Assembly (NCBI GenBank): GCA_903905285.1
Contig: CAIVFQ010000033.1
Span: forward strand, 1-13,217
Length of the DNA stretch: 13,217 bases
Origin: an uncultured Alphaproteobacteria bacterium
GTDB taxonomy: Bacteria; Pseudomonadota; Alphaproteobacteria; Paracaedibacterales; CAIULA01
Direction: 5' to 3'
Shown here: piece after piece, positions 6,775 to 13,217 of the stretch
Numbering within the stretch: the stretch's first letter is position 1
Layout of the letters: each line of letters begins with the position of its first letter
Translations under genes and position numbers: made by a program
The notes under the pieces: generated by a model
The model's input: only the letters and a program-made list of their open reading frames with translations
Told to the model about the DNA's origin: nothing
The model's database searches: none

Positions 6775-8214
6775 TTAATCTACTTGGCCTTTCATGACCT
6801 CATAAGCTTGTAGGGCAAAGATGCGGGCCTTTTCATGATTCACTAAAGGTGCAGGGTACGTTTTACCAAGTTGCACCCCGGCCTGAACCAAAGTTTTTTG
6901 ATCAGATTCCCAAGGTTTATGGATAAAAGAAGAACTAAGATTTTCAAGTTCGGGCACCCACTGTTTAACATAAGTTCCGTCGGGGTCGAACCTTTCTCCT
7001 TGCAGTATAGGGTTGAAAATTCGAAAATACGGCGACGCATCGGCCCCTGAACCAGCGACCCACTGCCAGCCACTGGCGTTATTGGCAAGATCGGCATCAA
7101 CCAAAGTATCCCAAAACCATTCCTCACCCCATTGCCAAGGTTGCAGCAAATGCTTAATTAGAAAAGAGGCTGCGATCATACGTACCCGGTTATGCATCCA
7201 CCCCGTCTGATAAAGCTGACGCATACCGGCATCAACAATTGGGTAACCAGTTTTTCCTTTCTGCCAAGCTTTTAAAAGAGCTTGGTCATGAGCACATGGA
7301 AAGTTTTTAAAATCTGCCCGCCAAGAAACTGTGGGTAAATCGGGAAAGTAAAATAATAAATAATACGAAAACTCACGCCAGCCAATTTCACGTAAAAAAT
7401 GGTCGGCATCGTTATCAAGTTCAGGTTTGATTAGCCGGTGACTTTGAATCATCTGCCATAATCGTCGTAAACTAATTTCCCCAAAGCGCAAATGGGGAGA
7501 TAATAAAGATGTTGCGGGTGAACTTGGGTGATCACGTTGGGTTTTATAGTTTAATAACCCCTGATCAATGAAAACTTTCAATCTGTCTTGCGCCCCTTGT
7601 TCACCAGGCTGCCAGGCTTGTCGCAACCCGCCGGCCCAATCAGGGTATGTCGGCAAAAGCTTTAAGCTGTCTAAGGACTCTGATTCTGCAACACAAGGTT
7701 GATAAAAATTTAAGCTAACAGGTGCGGGCTTTGGCACGTCAAACTGTGCATGTTTTAAGCAATGTTTCCAAAAAGGCGAGAAAACTTTAAAAGGCTGATT
7801 TTGATTGTTTTTAATCGTATGGGGTTCAAACAGAATCGATCCTTGGAACGACTGGCACGTCAAACCTTGTTTTTTTAGCTGAGCCTTTAAGGCACTATCT
7901 TGAGCAATACTGGCTTGATCATAACGCCGGTTCCAAAATACATGGGAAATAGGCAGCGACTTGACAAGCTGATCAAGAATGCTGGCGGTATCACCTTGTT
8001 TTAAAATCAGTCTAGCGCCAAGCTTTTGTAAACTTTGGTCAAGGCTTTCCAGGCTGTGATGCAACCACCATCTAGATGCACCCCCCAAGGGACGTGGATT
8101 TTTGGGGTCATGAACATATAGGGGGATAATAGGCAAACCAGTTTCTGCGGCCTTTAATAAAGCCGGATTATCATCCAAGCGCAAATCATTGCGAAACCAA
8201 ACCAAAGCCTTCAT
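6775..8214 (-). CDS. phrB: Deoxyribodipyrimidine photolyase (class I CPD photolyase)
   Basis: A 479-residue flavoprotein that uses blue light to split UV-induced cyclobutane pyrimidine dimers. The N-terminal alpha/beta antenna domain opens with LVWFRNDLRLDDNPAL (4-19). The helical FAD domain contains HLRFGEISLRRLW (241-253), FLREIGWREFSYY (273-285), YPIVDAGMRQL (324-334) and HNRVRMIAASFL (341-352). The core around 376-401 carries LANNASGWQW followed by GADASPYFRIFNP, the region that binds flavin and substrate in E. coli PhrB; the tryptophans at about 360-385 are candidates for the electron-transfer chain. Length and motifs look intact, so it should be functional. The gene lies 43 bp downstream of a small exported protein on the same strand and may be cotranscribed with it; its own ATG has only a weak ribosome-binding site. 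A cryptochrome-like role is less likely because there is no C-terminal extension. Confidence 0.95.
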   Translation of the reverse strand: MKALVWFRNDLRLDDNPALLKAAETGLPIIPLYVHDPKNPRPLGGASRWWLHHSLESLDQSLQKLGARLILKQGDTASILDQLVKSLPISHVFWNRRYDQASIAQDSALKAQLKKQGLTCQSFQGSILFEPHTIKNNQNQPFKVFSPFWKHCLKHAQFDVPKPAPVSLNFYQPCVAESESLDSLKLLPTYPDWAGGLRQAWQPGEQGAQDRLKVFIDQGLLNYKTQRDHPSSPATSLLSPHLRFGEISLRRLWQMIQSHRLIKPELDNDADHFLREIGWREFSYYLLFYFPDLPTVSWRADFKNFPCAHDQALLKAWQKGKTGYPIVDAGMRQLYQTGWMHNRVRMIAASFLIKHLLQPWQWGEEWFWDTLVDADLANNASGWQWVAGSGADASPYFRIFNPILQGERFDPDGTYVKQWVPELENLSSSFIHKPWESDQKTLVQAGVQLGKTYPAPLVNHEKARIFALQAYEVMKGQVD

Positions 8215-8257
8215 GGCTTAAACTAACAATAAAGTTATCCAGGAATCAAAGACTATC

Positions 8258-8731
8258 TTAAATTTTATATTTCAAGCTGATTTGAAAAGTATAAAGATCA
8301 GGCTTTAGGCGAAGGCCGGCTAAGGGGCGTTTTTGTGGAATTTCGGACGTCAGATTATTTTTATATTTGCTAACTGCTACTTCTGCCCCCCAAGAGAATT
8401 TCTGACTAAGGGGCATATACATACCCATTTCGAACATTTTAGCAGCACGATGCTTACTGGGAGCTTGGGGAGAACTTGGTATAGTCGAAGACTCAGCCAA
8501 TGAATGCGGCCGCACATCAGGTTTAGCCAAACTAACATGTTCAACCAAGACCTTAATGTTTTTTAAGGAACTGAGAAGGTAATTGCTAACATCAAGCACC
8601 TTGCTGATATAAGAATCACCTTGAGTTAAAGAGGACTGCGTTGCCATGTTATTCATAAAATCGGTCCCCGCTTCCAAAGGACAGGAAGCTACTAGAACTA
8701 TTGAGATGAAAAAAGCAGGTAGCTTTGCCAT
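8258..8731 (-). CDS. Small exported protein, outer-membrane-like C-terminus, function unknown
   Basis: I do not recognise this 157-residue protein. The N-terminus is a clear export signal (MAKLPAFFISIVLVASC). VASC at 14-17 fits a lipobox, which would make it a lipoprotein lipidated at C17; alternatively signal peptidase I could cut after LEA (about residue 21). A polar, Ser/Pro-rich middle (about 70-95) is followed by segments that look like amphipathic beta strands: MFEMGMYMPL, FSWGAEVAVSKY and a final DLYTFQISLKYKI with alternating hydrophobic residues, like the closing strand of an outer-membrane barrel. The protein is too short for a normal eight-strand barrel with that N-terminal region, so it could be a remnant of a larger porin-like protein, an oligomeric barrel subunit or a small lipoprotein. 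AGGA lies only 2-3 nt before the ATG, which is close. It is divergent from the rpmF operon and upstream of the photolyase. Confidence 0.6.
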   Translation of the reverse strand: MAKLPAFFISIVLVASCPLEAGTDFMNNMATQSSLTQGDSYISKVLDVSNYLLSSLKNIKVLVEHVSLAKPDVRPHSLAESSTIPSSPQAPSKHRAAKMFEMGMYMPLSQKFSWGAEVAVSKYKNNLTSEIPQKRPLAGLRLKPDLYTFQISLKYKI

Positions 8732-8839
8732 AATCCTAAACCGAAATTAATTACCCTCTTCCATAACTGTAAGATATATATAAAAATTATCAAACATTTT
8801 TTATTTCTAGTTTTTAACAGCGTGTTTTCAACAAAACAG

Positions 8840-8868
8840 TTGCTTACGGTGCTATTTTCTTGTAATAA
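8840..8868 (+). promoter_or_regulatory. Candidate promoter of the rpmF-plsX-fabH-arnT operon
   Basis: TTGCTT (8840-8845), a 17-bp spacer and TAATAA (8863-8868) make a plausible promoter about 70 bp before the rpmF ATG. It would leave a leader that contains the inverted repeat at 8877-8899. Confidence 0.4.
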
Positions 8869-8876
8869 ATAGTATG

Positions 8877-8899
8877 TTTTTCACGGTTTCCGTCAAAAA
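8877..8899 (+). promoter_or_regulatory. Inverted repeat in the rpmF leader
   Basis: TTTTTCACGG (8877-8886), a TTT loop and CCGTCAAAAA (8890-8899) form a 10-bp stem with one C-C mismatch, extendable by a G-C pair at the base (8876/8900). It falls in the probable 5' leader of rpmF. It could be an operator palindrome (core ACGGTTTCCGT) or an RNA hairpin; the function is unknown. Confidence 0.4.
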
Positions 8900-8936
8900 C
8901 TGTATGTAGATTATTTTATTAAAGTCAGGTTTTTAG

Positions 8937-9131
8937 ATGGCCGTTCCAAAGAAAAAGACTTCAAAGTCACGTCGCAACATGCGTCGTTCACATCATCATT
9001 TAGCTTCTATCGGTACCGCAGAGTGTTCAAACTGTGGGCTTCCTAAGTTGCCTCATCATATTTGTCAATCTTGTGGCCACTATAATGGCCGCCAAGTGTT
9101 AAAGACAAAAAAAGAAGTCAGCTCTGATTGA
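8937..9131 (+). CDS. rpmF: 50S ribosomal protein L32 (bL32)
   Basis: A 64-residue structural protein of the large ribosomal subunit. The conserved bL32 start [20 protein letters not shown] is present. A four-cysteine zinc ribbon is intact (C30-x2-C33 and C43-x2-C46 around GLPKLPHHI), so this is the zinc-binding C+ form. The basic N-terminal tail, which reaches into rRNA in known ribosomes, is complete, and the length is normal. It leads a tight operon: plsX starts 5 bp after its stop. The rpmF-plsX-fabH order is widely conserved in Proteobacteria and couples ribosome supply to membrane lipid synthesis. Confidence 0.98.
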   Translation: MAVPKKKTSKSRRNMRRSHHHLASIGTAECSNCGLPKLPHHICQSCGHYNGRQVLKTKKEVSSD

Positions 9132-9136
9132 CATAA

Positions 9137-10177
9137 ATGACAACTATTTTAGCCCTTGATGCTATGGGCGGGGATATTGGGCCAAAGGTGGTTGTTGAAG
9201 GCGCCGCTATGGCCCTTTCTCGCTCTACTCAGCGTTCTCTTTCTTTTTTGTTGTTTGGCGATAAAACGCTTATTCAAGCTGAACTTGATAAATTTCCTGA
9301 CTTACGTCAGAAATCAACAATTATTCATACCGATATTCTGATTACCAACGACACAAAGCCTGCAGCGGCCGTGCGTATGGGACGGAAATCAAATCTTGGT
9401 ATGGCTGTTGATGCCGTTGCTAAAGGACAGGCCCATGCTGTCGTTTCAGCGGGCAACACAGGCGCCTATATGGCTTTGTCAAAAATCTTACTAAAAACGC
9501 TAAAAGGCATTGACCGACCTGCCATCCCTGCGGTTATGCCAACCATAAAAGGGAAAACCGTCGTTCTTGACCTGGGCGCCAACATTGATTGCAGCGCAGA
9601 AAACTTGGTTCAATTTGCGTTAATGGGCGAAGCATTTTCAAGGCAAATTTTAAACCTTGAGCATCCCAGCGTGGGCTTATTAAACATTGGTTCAGAAGAT
9701 TTAAAAGGCAATGCAACGGTTCAAAAAGCCGCGCAGCTTTTAAAAGACATTCAAGATTTAAATTTTTCTGGCTTTGTTGAAGGAAATGATATTACCGCGG
9801 GCACAACCGATGTTGTTGTCACAGATGGATTTTCTGGAAATATTGTTTTAAAGGCTATTGAGGGAGCTGCTCACCTTTTTAAACACTTATTAGAGAAATC
9901 TTTATCGTCGTCTTGGTTAGGGAAATTGGGTTACTTACTGGCACGGTCGTGTTTCAAAGAATTTAAAGCCAGAATTGACCCTCGCTTTTATAACGGTGCT
10001 GTCTTTTTAGGACTAAAACATATTGCCGTCAAAAGCCACGGAGGCACCGATTCAATTGGATTTGCGAATGCCATTCACGTTGCTGTGCAAATGGCAGAAA
10101 GTAATCTTATTGACAAAATTGAACAACGCCTTAATTTAATGGCAAACGCTGAATCTAGTATCTTAGACCATGCTTAA
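9137..10177 (+). CDS. plsX: Phosphate acyltransferase PlsX (acyl-ACP:phosphate)
   Basis: A 346-residue peripheral membrane enzyme that converts acyl-ACP and phosphate to acyl-phosphate, the acyl donor for PlsY in the first step of phospholipid synthesis. Family motifs are all visible: ALDAMGGDIGP (6-16), TNDTKPAAAVR (70-80), AVVSAGNTGAYMA (101-113), VVLDLGANIDC (142-152), LLNIGSED (181-188), FVEGNDI (213-219), VVVTDGFSGNIVLKAIEG (226-243) and a C-terminal HGGTDSIGFANAI. The length is typical. No strong ribosome-binding site precedes the ATG, so translation may be coupled to rpmF, whose stop lies 5 bp upstream. The stop overlaps the fabH start by 8 bp. Confidence 0.97.
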   Translation: MTTILALDAMGGDIGPKVVVEGAAMALSRSTQRSLSFLLFGDKTLIQAELDKFPDLRQKSTIIHTDILITNDTKPAAAVRMGRKSNLGMAVDAVAKGQAHAVVSAGNTGAYMALSKILLKTLKGIDRPAIPAVMPTIKGKTVVLDLGANIDCSAENLVQFALMGEAFSRQILNLEHPSVGLLNIGSEDLKGNATVQKAAQLLKDIQDLNFSGFVEGNDITAGTTDVVVTDGFSGNIVLKAIEGAAHLFKHLLEKSLSSSWLGKLGYLLARSCFKEFKARIDPRFYNGAVFLGLKHIAVKSHGGTDSIGFANAIHVAVQMAESNLIDKIEQRLNLMANAESSILDHA

Positions 10178-11138
10178 CATCTCAACCATTATAGGCTGTG
10201 GGGCTTATCTGCCCGAAAGAATCGTGACCAATAATGAATTGGCAGCGCGTGTTGATACGACTGATGAATGGATTCGGGAACGATCTGGCATAACCCAACG
10301 CCATGTTGCCGCTGAGAATGAACAAACATCTGACCTGGCAACCAAAGCTGCCCGCCAAGCCCTAGAACGGGCTGATTTAAGCGCTGAGCAGCTTGATTGT
10401 ATTGTGGTCGCCACCACCACCCCTGATCATACTTTCCCCGCCACAGCTGCCCGCATTCAGGCAAATCTGGGCGCTATAAAAGCCTTTGCCTTTGATGTGC
10501 AGGCTGTGTGCTCTGGATTTGTCTATGCCTTGGCAATGGCTGACAATTTTATTCGACTGGGCCAAGCGAAAAACGTTTTGGTTATTGGGGCAGAAACGAT
10601 GTCACGGTTGCTTGATTGGCAAGACCGTGGAACTTGTTTTTTATTTGGTGATGGAGCGGGGTCTGTCGTGTTACAAGCCAGCGCTGATTCAAACAAAAAT
10701 CAGGGAATCTTATCGACCCATTTGTTTTCCGATGGGCGTCATTATGACTGGCTTTATACCGATAATTCCTTAGGGGGCCCGCAAAGTCGAGGCACTATCC
10801 ATATGCAAGGACGCGAAATCTTTAAAAGTGCCGTTGATAAAATTGGCCAAGCTGTTGAAAAGGCCTTAGATCATAATCAGCTAAAAGCAACCGATATTGA
10901 TTGGTTCGTTCCCCACCAGGCCAATGCCCGCATTATTAAAGGCGTGTGCGATCGGTTTTCTATTCCTGAAGAAAAAATGGTCGTGACAATCGCTGAGCAT
11001 GCGAATACATCAGCAGCCTCCATTCCCTTAGCCCTTGAAAAAGCCGTCAGCGATGGGCGCATTCAAAAAGGCAACCTGGTTCTGATTGAAGCTATGGGCG
11101 GTGGATTAACATGGGGCTCAGCCTTAATACGGTGGTAA
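10170..11138 (+). CDS. fabH: 3-oxoacyl-ACP synthase III (FabH, KAS III)
   Basis: A 322-residue cytoplasmic enzyme that starts fatty acid synthesis by condensing acetyl-CoA with malonyl-ACP. The Cys-His-Asn catalytic triad is visible: C114 in DVQAVCSGF, H249 in VPHQANARI and N279 in EHANTSAAS. Further family signatures are TTDEWIRERSGI (30-41) and the C-terminal GGGLTWGSALIRW. Length and motifs are those of a functional enzyme. The gene overlaps plsX by 8 bp and the following arnT-like gene by 28 bp, which argues for translational coupling through three consecutive genes. Confidence 0.98.
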   Translation: MLNISTIIGCGAYLPERIVTNNELAARVDTTDEWIRERSGITQRHVAAENEQTSDLATKAARQALERADLSAEQLDCIVVATTTPDHTFPATAARIQANLGAIKAFAFDVQAVCSGFVYALAMADNFIRLGQAKNVLVIGAETMSRLLDWQDRGTCFLFGDGAGSVVLQASADSNKNQGILSTHLFSDGRHYDWLYTDNSLGGPQSRGTIHMQGREIFKSAVDKIGQAVEKALDHNQLKATDIDWFVPHQANARIIKGVCDRFSIPEEKMVVTIAEHANTSAASIPLALEKAVSDGRIQKGNLVLIEAMGGGLTWGSALIRW

Positions 11139-12784
11139 TCATACCAAAAAAATTTACCATTGACTGTTGCTTCATCGCTTTCATTTGCCTGATCCTATTT
11201 AGCTTTCAATTAGGCAATCGCCCGTTTGCAACTCCTGACGAGGGACGTTATGTAGAAATCCCCCGCGAAATGGTAGCAACAGGTGACTGGGTCACCCCCC
11301 GTTTGAACGGTGTCAAATATTTCGAAAAGCCGCCTTTTCTTTATTGGTTACAAGCCTGCAGTTTCAAAGTTTTTGGTTTAAACGAATTGGGCATGCGCCT
11401 GTGGATTGTGATTTTTGCCACCTTGGGGTGCGTTGCGACCTATGCCTTTGGCCAATCAATTTTTGATCGCGTCACAGGGTTAATAGCAGCAGGGGTTCTG
11501 GCAACAACAGCCCTTTATTTCAGCCTAGCCAGGCTCATTATTCTTGATATGGTTGTCAGCACGTGGGTAACATTGGCCCTTTTCTGTTTTTACCAGGCTT
11601 TATACAAACCCCCGTCCCAGGCCCGCCGCCTTTGGTTTTATGGGTTCAGTGCTGCGTGTGCGTTTGGGGTTTTAACAAAAGGAATTATGGCTTTGGCAGT
11701 ACCAGGGCCGTTTATTGTTTTATGGCTCAGCTATACCCGTCAATGGCGTCTGTTGATGCCTGTGTACTTAATTGGTTGTTGTGCCGTATTTCTGGCTATA
11801 ACTGCACCATGGCACATTTTGGTGAGTTTAAAGAACCCAGAATTCTTGTATAAATATTTTATTGTGGAACATTTCTTGCGGTACACCACAACCATTCATG
11901 CGCGTTATAAGCCTGTTTGGTTTTTCTTTCCAATTACGTTGGTGGGCCTTTTGCCGTGGACAACTTTTTTGTACACCTCTTGGAAAAACTTTTGGCCTCA
12001 AAGAAACAAACCTTTGCACAGCTTTCTATGGATTTGGACAGCCTGGATTTTGTTATTTTTCTCGGTTTCAAACTCTAAGCTTATTCCCTATATCTTGCCT
12101 ATCTTCCCGCCCCTAGCGCTTCTAATAGGTCACAGTCTGAGTCAAGCTTATCTATCATCGTCACGGACTATTTTTTATCAACACAGCTTTGTCATGATCA
12201 CCTTGGGAACAGTAGGGCTTATCTTGCCTACTGTCATTCCTGACGTTTTAGATGGAAAAGTAGCTCTTCTACCCTTTATTTACGCTTTAAGCAGCTTGTT
12301 CTTAGCACACGGCTTATTGGTAATTCTTTGTCTAAAACGCCATGCTATTAAAACTGCCATAGCCAGCATTGGCGTGACGGCCGCTATCATGACAATCATT
12401 TTAGGTGCTGCTGCTCCCCATGTCCAAAGACCCTCACTTAAAGGGCTTGTAAGTATCATTCTAGATCAGCAAAAGGTGGGCGAACCAATAGCCAGTTTCT
12501 TAACCTATTACCAAGATTTACCCCTATACAGCCAGCAGCGGGTAATGGTTGTTGGTGCAAAGGGCGAGTTGGATTTTGGGACAACTGTTGAAGACACCAC
12601 AGAATGGATGGTCAATGAAGACGCCTTTTTACAGCAATGGCAAAAAGCCCAATGGGAAGGCTATAAAATTTGGGCCATCGGTCGCCTTCATGATTTAGAG
12701 GTGTTCAAACAGAAACATCCAGATTTTCATTACAAAGTTGTCAGCGTTGATCATCCGAATGTTCTGTTTATACCCTTAAAGTAA
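11111..12784 (+). CDS. arnT: ArnT-like lipid A aminoarabinose (undecaprenyl-phosphate sugar) transferase, GT83/PMT family
   Basis: A 557-residue polytopic inner-membrane GT-C glycosyltransferase, close in length to E. coli ArnT (about 550). The first periplasmic loop carries the family signature TPDEGRYVEIPREMVATGDW (41-60), with D43/E44 as likely catalytic or metal-binding residues, then RLNGVKYFEKPPFLYW (64-79). Later matches are LTKGIMALAVP, VEHFLRY, LLPWTTFLY and the FFSVSNSKLIPYIL block. The soluble C-terminal domain aligns in character with that of ArnT, so the protein is full length. Known ArnT moves 4-amino-4-deoxy-L-arabinose from undecaprenyl phosphate to lipid A, giving resistance to cationic peptides; the sugar and acceptor here are inferred. 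No arnBCAD genes are present in the window. The ATG lies 28 bp inside fabH with GGTGG 6-7 nt upstream; an alternative GTG at 11132 lacks a site. Confidence 0.8.
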   Translation: MGLSLNTVVIIPKKFTIDCCFIAFICLILFSFQLGNRPFATPDEGRYVEIPREMVATGDWVTPRLNGVKYFEKPPFLYWLQACSFKVFGLNELGMRLWIVIFATLGCVATYAFGQSIFDRVTGLIAAGVLATTALYFSLARLIILDMVVSTWVTLALFCFYQALYKPPSQARRLWFYGFSAACAFGVLTKGIMALAVPGPFIVLWLSYTRQWRLLMPVYLIGCCAVFLAITAPWHILVSLKNPEFLYKYFIVEHFLRYTTTIHARYKPVWFFFPITLVGLLPWTTFLYTSWKNFWPQRNKPLHSFLWIWTAWILLFFSVSNSKLIPYILPIFPPLALLIGHSLSQAYLSSSRTIFYQHSFVMITLGTVGLILPTVIPDVLDGKVALLPFIYALSSLFLAHGLLVILCLKRHAIKTAIASIGVTAAIMTIILGAAAPHVQRPSLKGLVSIILDQQKVGEPIASFLTYYQDLPLYSQQRVMVVGAKGELDFGTTVEDTTEWMVNEDAFLQQWQKAQWEGYKIWAIGRLHDLEVFKQKHPDFHYKVVSVDHPNVLFIPLK

Positions 12785-12923
12785 AGCAGCCTCTTTTATA
12801 ATCCTCTTATTCATAATTAAAAAAATCCGCAGAATAAATACAAACAAATAAGTATTAACGATTTATTAATGCTTTCTGATTTATAATCAGGCCGCTTTCA
12901 ATATAAAAGTAGTATTTAGAATT

Positions 12924-13082
12924 ATGAAGAAAATTGCATTAATGGGATTGGGATTGATGTTTATTACCAACGATCAACTACTCAGTATGGATTATTACAC
13001 TGTCAATAATAAGGAAAGACCTCAAAAACGAACACACCGACACAAAAGGACCCATTCTCAAATAGAGTTTCCAATGATATAG
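12924..13082 (+). CDS. Small exported basic peptide, possibly truncated by an IS insertion
   Basis: A 52-codon ORF whose product begins MKKIALMGLGLMFITNDQLL, a plausible Sec signal, and continues with a Tyr-containing segment (MDYYTVNN, 22-29). A strongly basic His/Arg/Lys stretch follows (ERPQKRTHRHKRTHSQ, 31-46). No function is recognised. A perfect TATAAT lies at 12882-12887, inside a small palindrome (12876-12890), about 37 bp before the ATG, but no convincing -35 or Shine-Dalgarno is visible. The TAG stop (13080-13082) coincides with the presumed TA target of the neighbouring IS630-like element, so the original reading frame may have been longer. It could also be a chance ORF. Confidence 0.4.
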   Translation: MKKIALMGLGLMFITNDQLLSMDYYTVNNKERPQKRTHRHKRTHSQIEFPMI

Positions 13083-13121
13083 CAGTTAACGAATAATTTG
13101 AGTATAATTTTAGCAGTTAAC
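13080..13121 (+). repeat. Pair of 11-bp direct repeats at the IS end
   Basis: TAGCAGTTAAC occurs at 13080-13090 and again, identical, at 13111-13121, 31 bp apart (about three helical turns). Repeated sites at that spacing near a transposon end are consistent with transposase-binding sites. Confidence 0.7.
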
Positions 13122-13138
13122 ATAAACCTCTGGCTACC

Positions 13139-13217
13139 ATGACCCATTCCCGTGATTTTCGCAGGAAAGTTTTAACTGTAAGAACAAAAGAAAACCTAAG
13201 TATGGCCAAGGTCGCTA
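13139..13217 (+). CDS. IS630-family transposase, N-terminal fragment (continues beyond the window)
   Basis: The first 26 codons are visible, beginning MTHSRDFRRKVLTVR and continuing KENLSMAKVA. This matches the characteristic N-terminus of IS630-type transposases (M-x-[YH]-S-x-DFRxKVL, then a helix ending SxxxVA), the start of the helix-turn-helix DNA-binding domain. The catalytic DDE domain lies beyond the edge. There is no strong ribosome-binding site before the ATG, as is common for transposases kept at low expression. Confidence 0.75.
   Translation, partial: MTHSRDFRRKVLTVRTKENLSMAKVA

Larger units (their letters stand above)
13080..13217 (+). mobile_element. Left end of an IS630-family insertion sequence (runs off the window)
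   Basis: The beginning of an IS630/Tc1-mariner-type transposase is preceded by about 60 bp containing paired direct repeats, a layout seen in transposon ends. IS630-type elements insert at TA; the first repeat begins with TA at 13080-13081, which I take as the probable boundary. The right end lies outside the window, so terminal inverted repeats and target duplication cannot be seen. The boundary is inference; the transposase identity is firmer. Confidence 0.6.

Noticed and set aside
12876..12890. CTGATTTATAATCAG as a terminator or operator.
   Set aside because: A 6-bp AT-rich stem with a 3-nt loop is easily a chance event; I only used its TATAAT as weak promoter evidence for the small ORF.
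1..13217. CRISPR array, tRNA or rRNA genes, prophage, toxin-antitoxin pair.
   Set aside because: I saw no regularly spaced repeats, no cloverleaf-like sequence with CCA end, no rRNA-like stretch and no recognised phage or toxin-antitoxin gene.

Overview
The window looks like chromosomal DNA of an AT-rich alphaproteobacterium, most likely host-associated (a Holosporales- or Rickettsiales-like lifestyle is my inference). Evidence for Alphaproteobacteria is the order rpmF-plsX-fabH and the pairing of a HIG1-type twin-membrane protein with a PduO-type cobalamin adenosyltransferase. Evidence for host association is indirect: an exported glycosyltransferase with the fold signature shared by glycosylating toxins and OCH1-type enzymes, an exported unknown protein with leucine-rich-repeat-like segments, two tandem MFS nutrient transporters, and an IS630-type element at the right edge.

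Left part (1-3150): two divergently transcribed genes for exported proteins share an AT-rich promoter region of about 145 bp. On the minus strand is a Sec-signal GT-A/DXD glycosyltransferase. On the plus strand is a 570-residue protein of unknown function. The 3' end of the second gene carries a 14-bp tandem duplication that shifts the reading frame. Removing one copy restores a C-terminus that ends just before a strong hairpin terminator. This is the most interesting signal in the window.

Middle part (3160-8731): a HIG1/PduO-type adenosyltransferase pair (minus strand) is divergent from a tandem pair of paralogous 12-TM MFS transporters (plus strand). These converge on a class I photolyase gene, which lies downstream of a small exported protein with an outer-membrane-like C-terminus (both minus strand).

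Right part (8840-12784): rpmF, plsX, fabH and an ArnT-like lipid A glycosyltransferase form one tight plus-strand operon (gaps of 5 bp or less, or overlaps). It links ribosomal protein L32, the start of phospholipid and fatty acid synthesis, and lipid A modification. The ArnT gene stands where ihfA is commonly found after fabH in related bacteria.

End (12924-13217): a 52-codon exported basic peptide ORF has its stop codon on the presumed TA target of an IS630-family insertion. That element's left end, with paired 11-bp direct repeats, and the first 26 transposase codons run off the window. No intergenic stretch exceeds 300 bases; no tRNA, rRNA or CRISPR array was seen.
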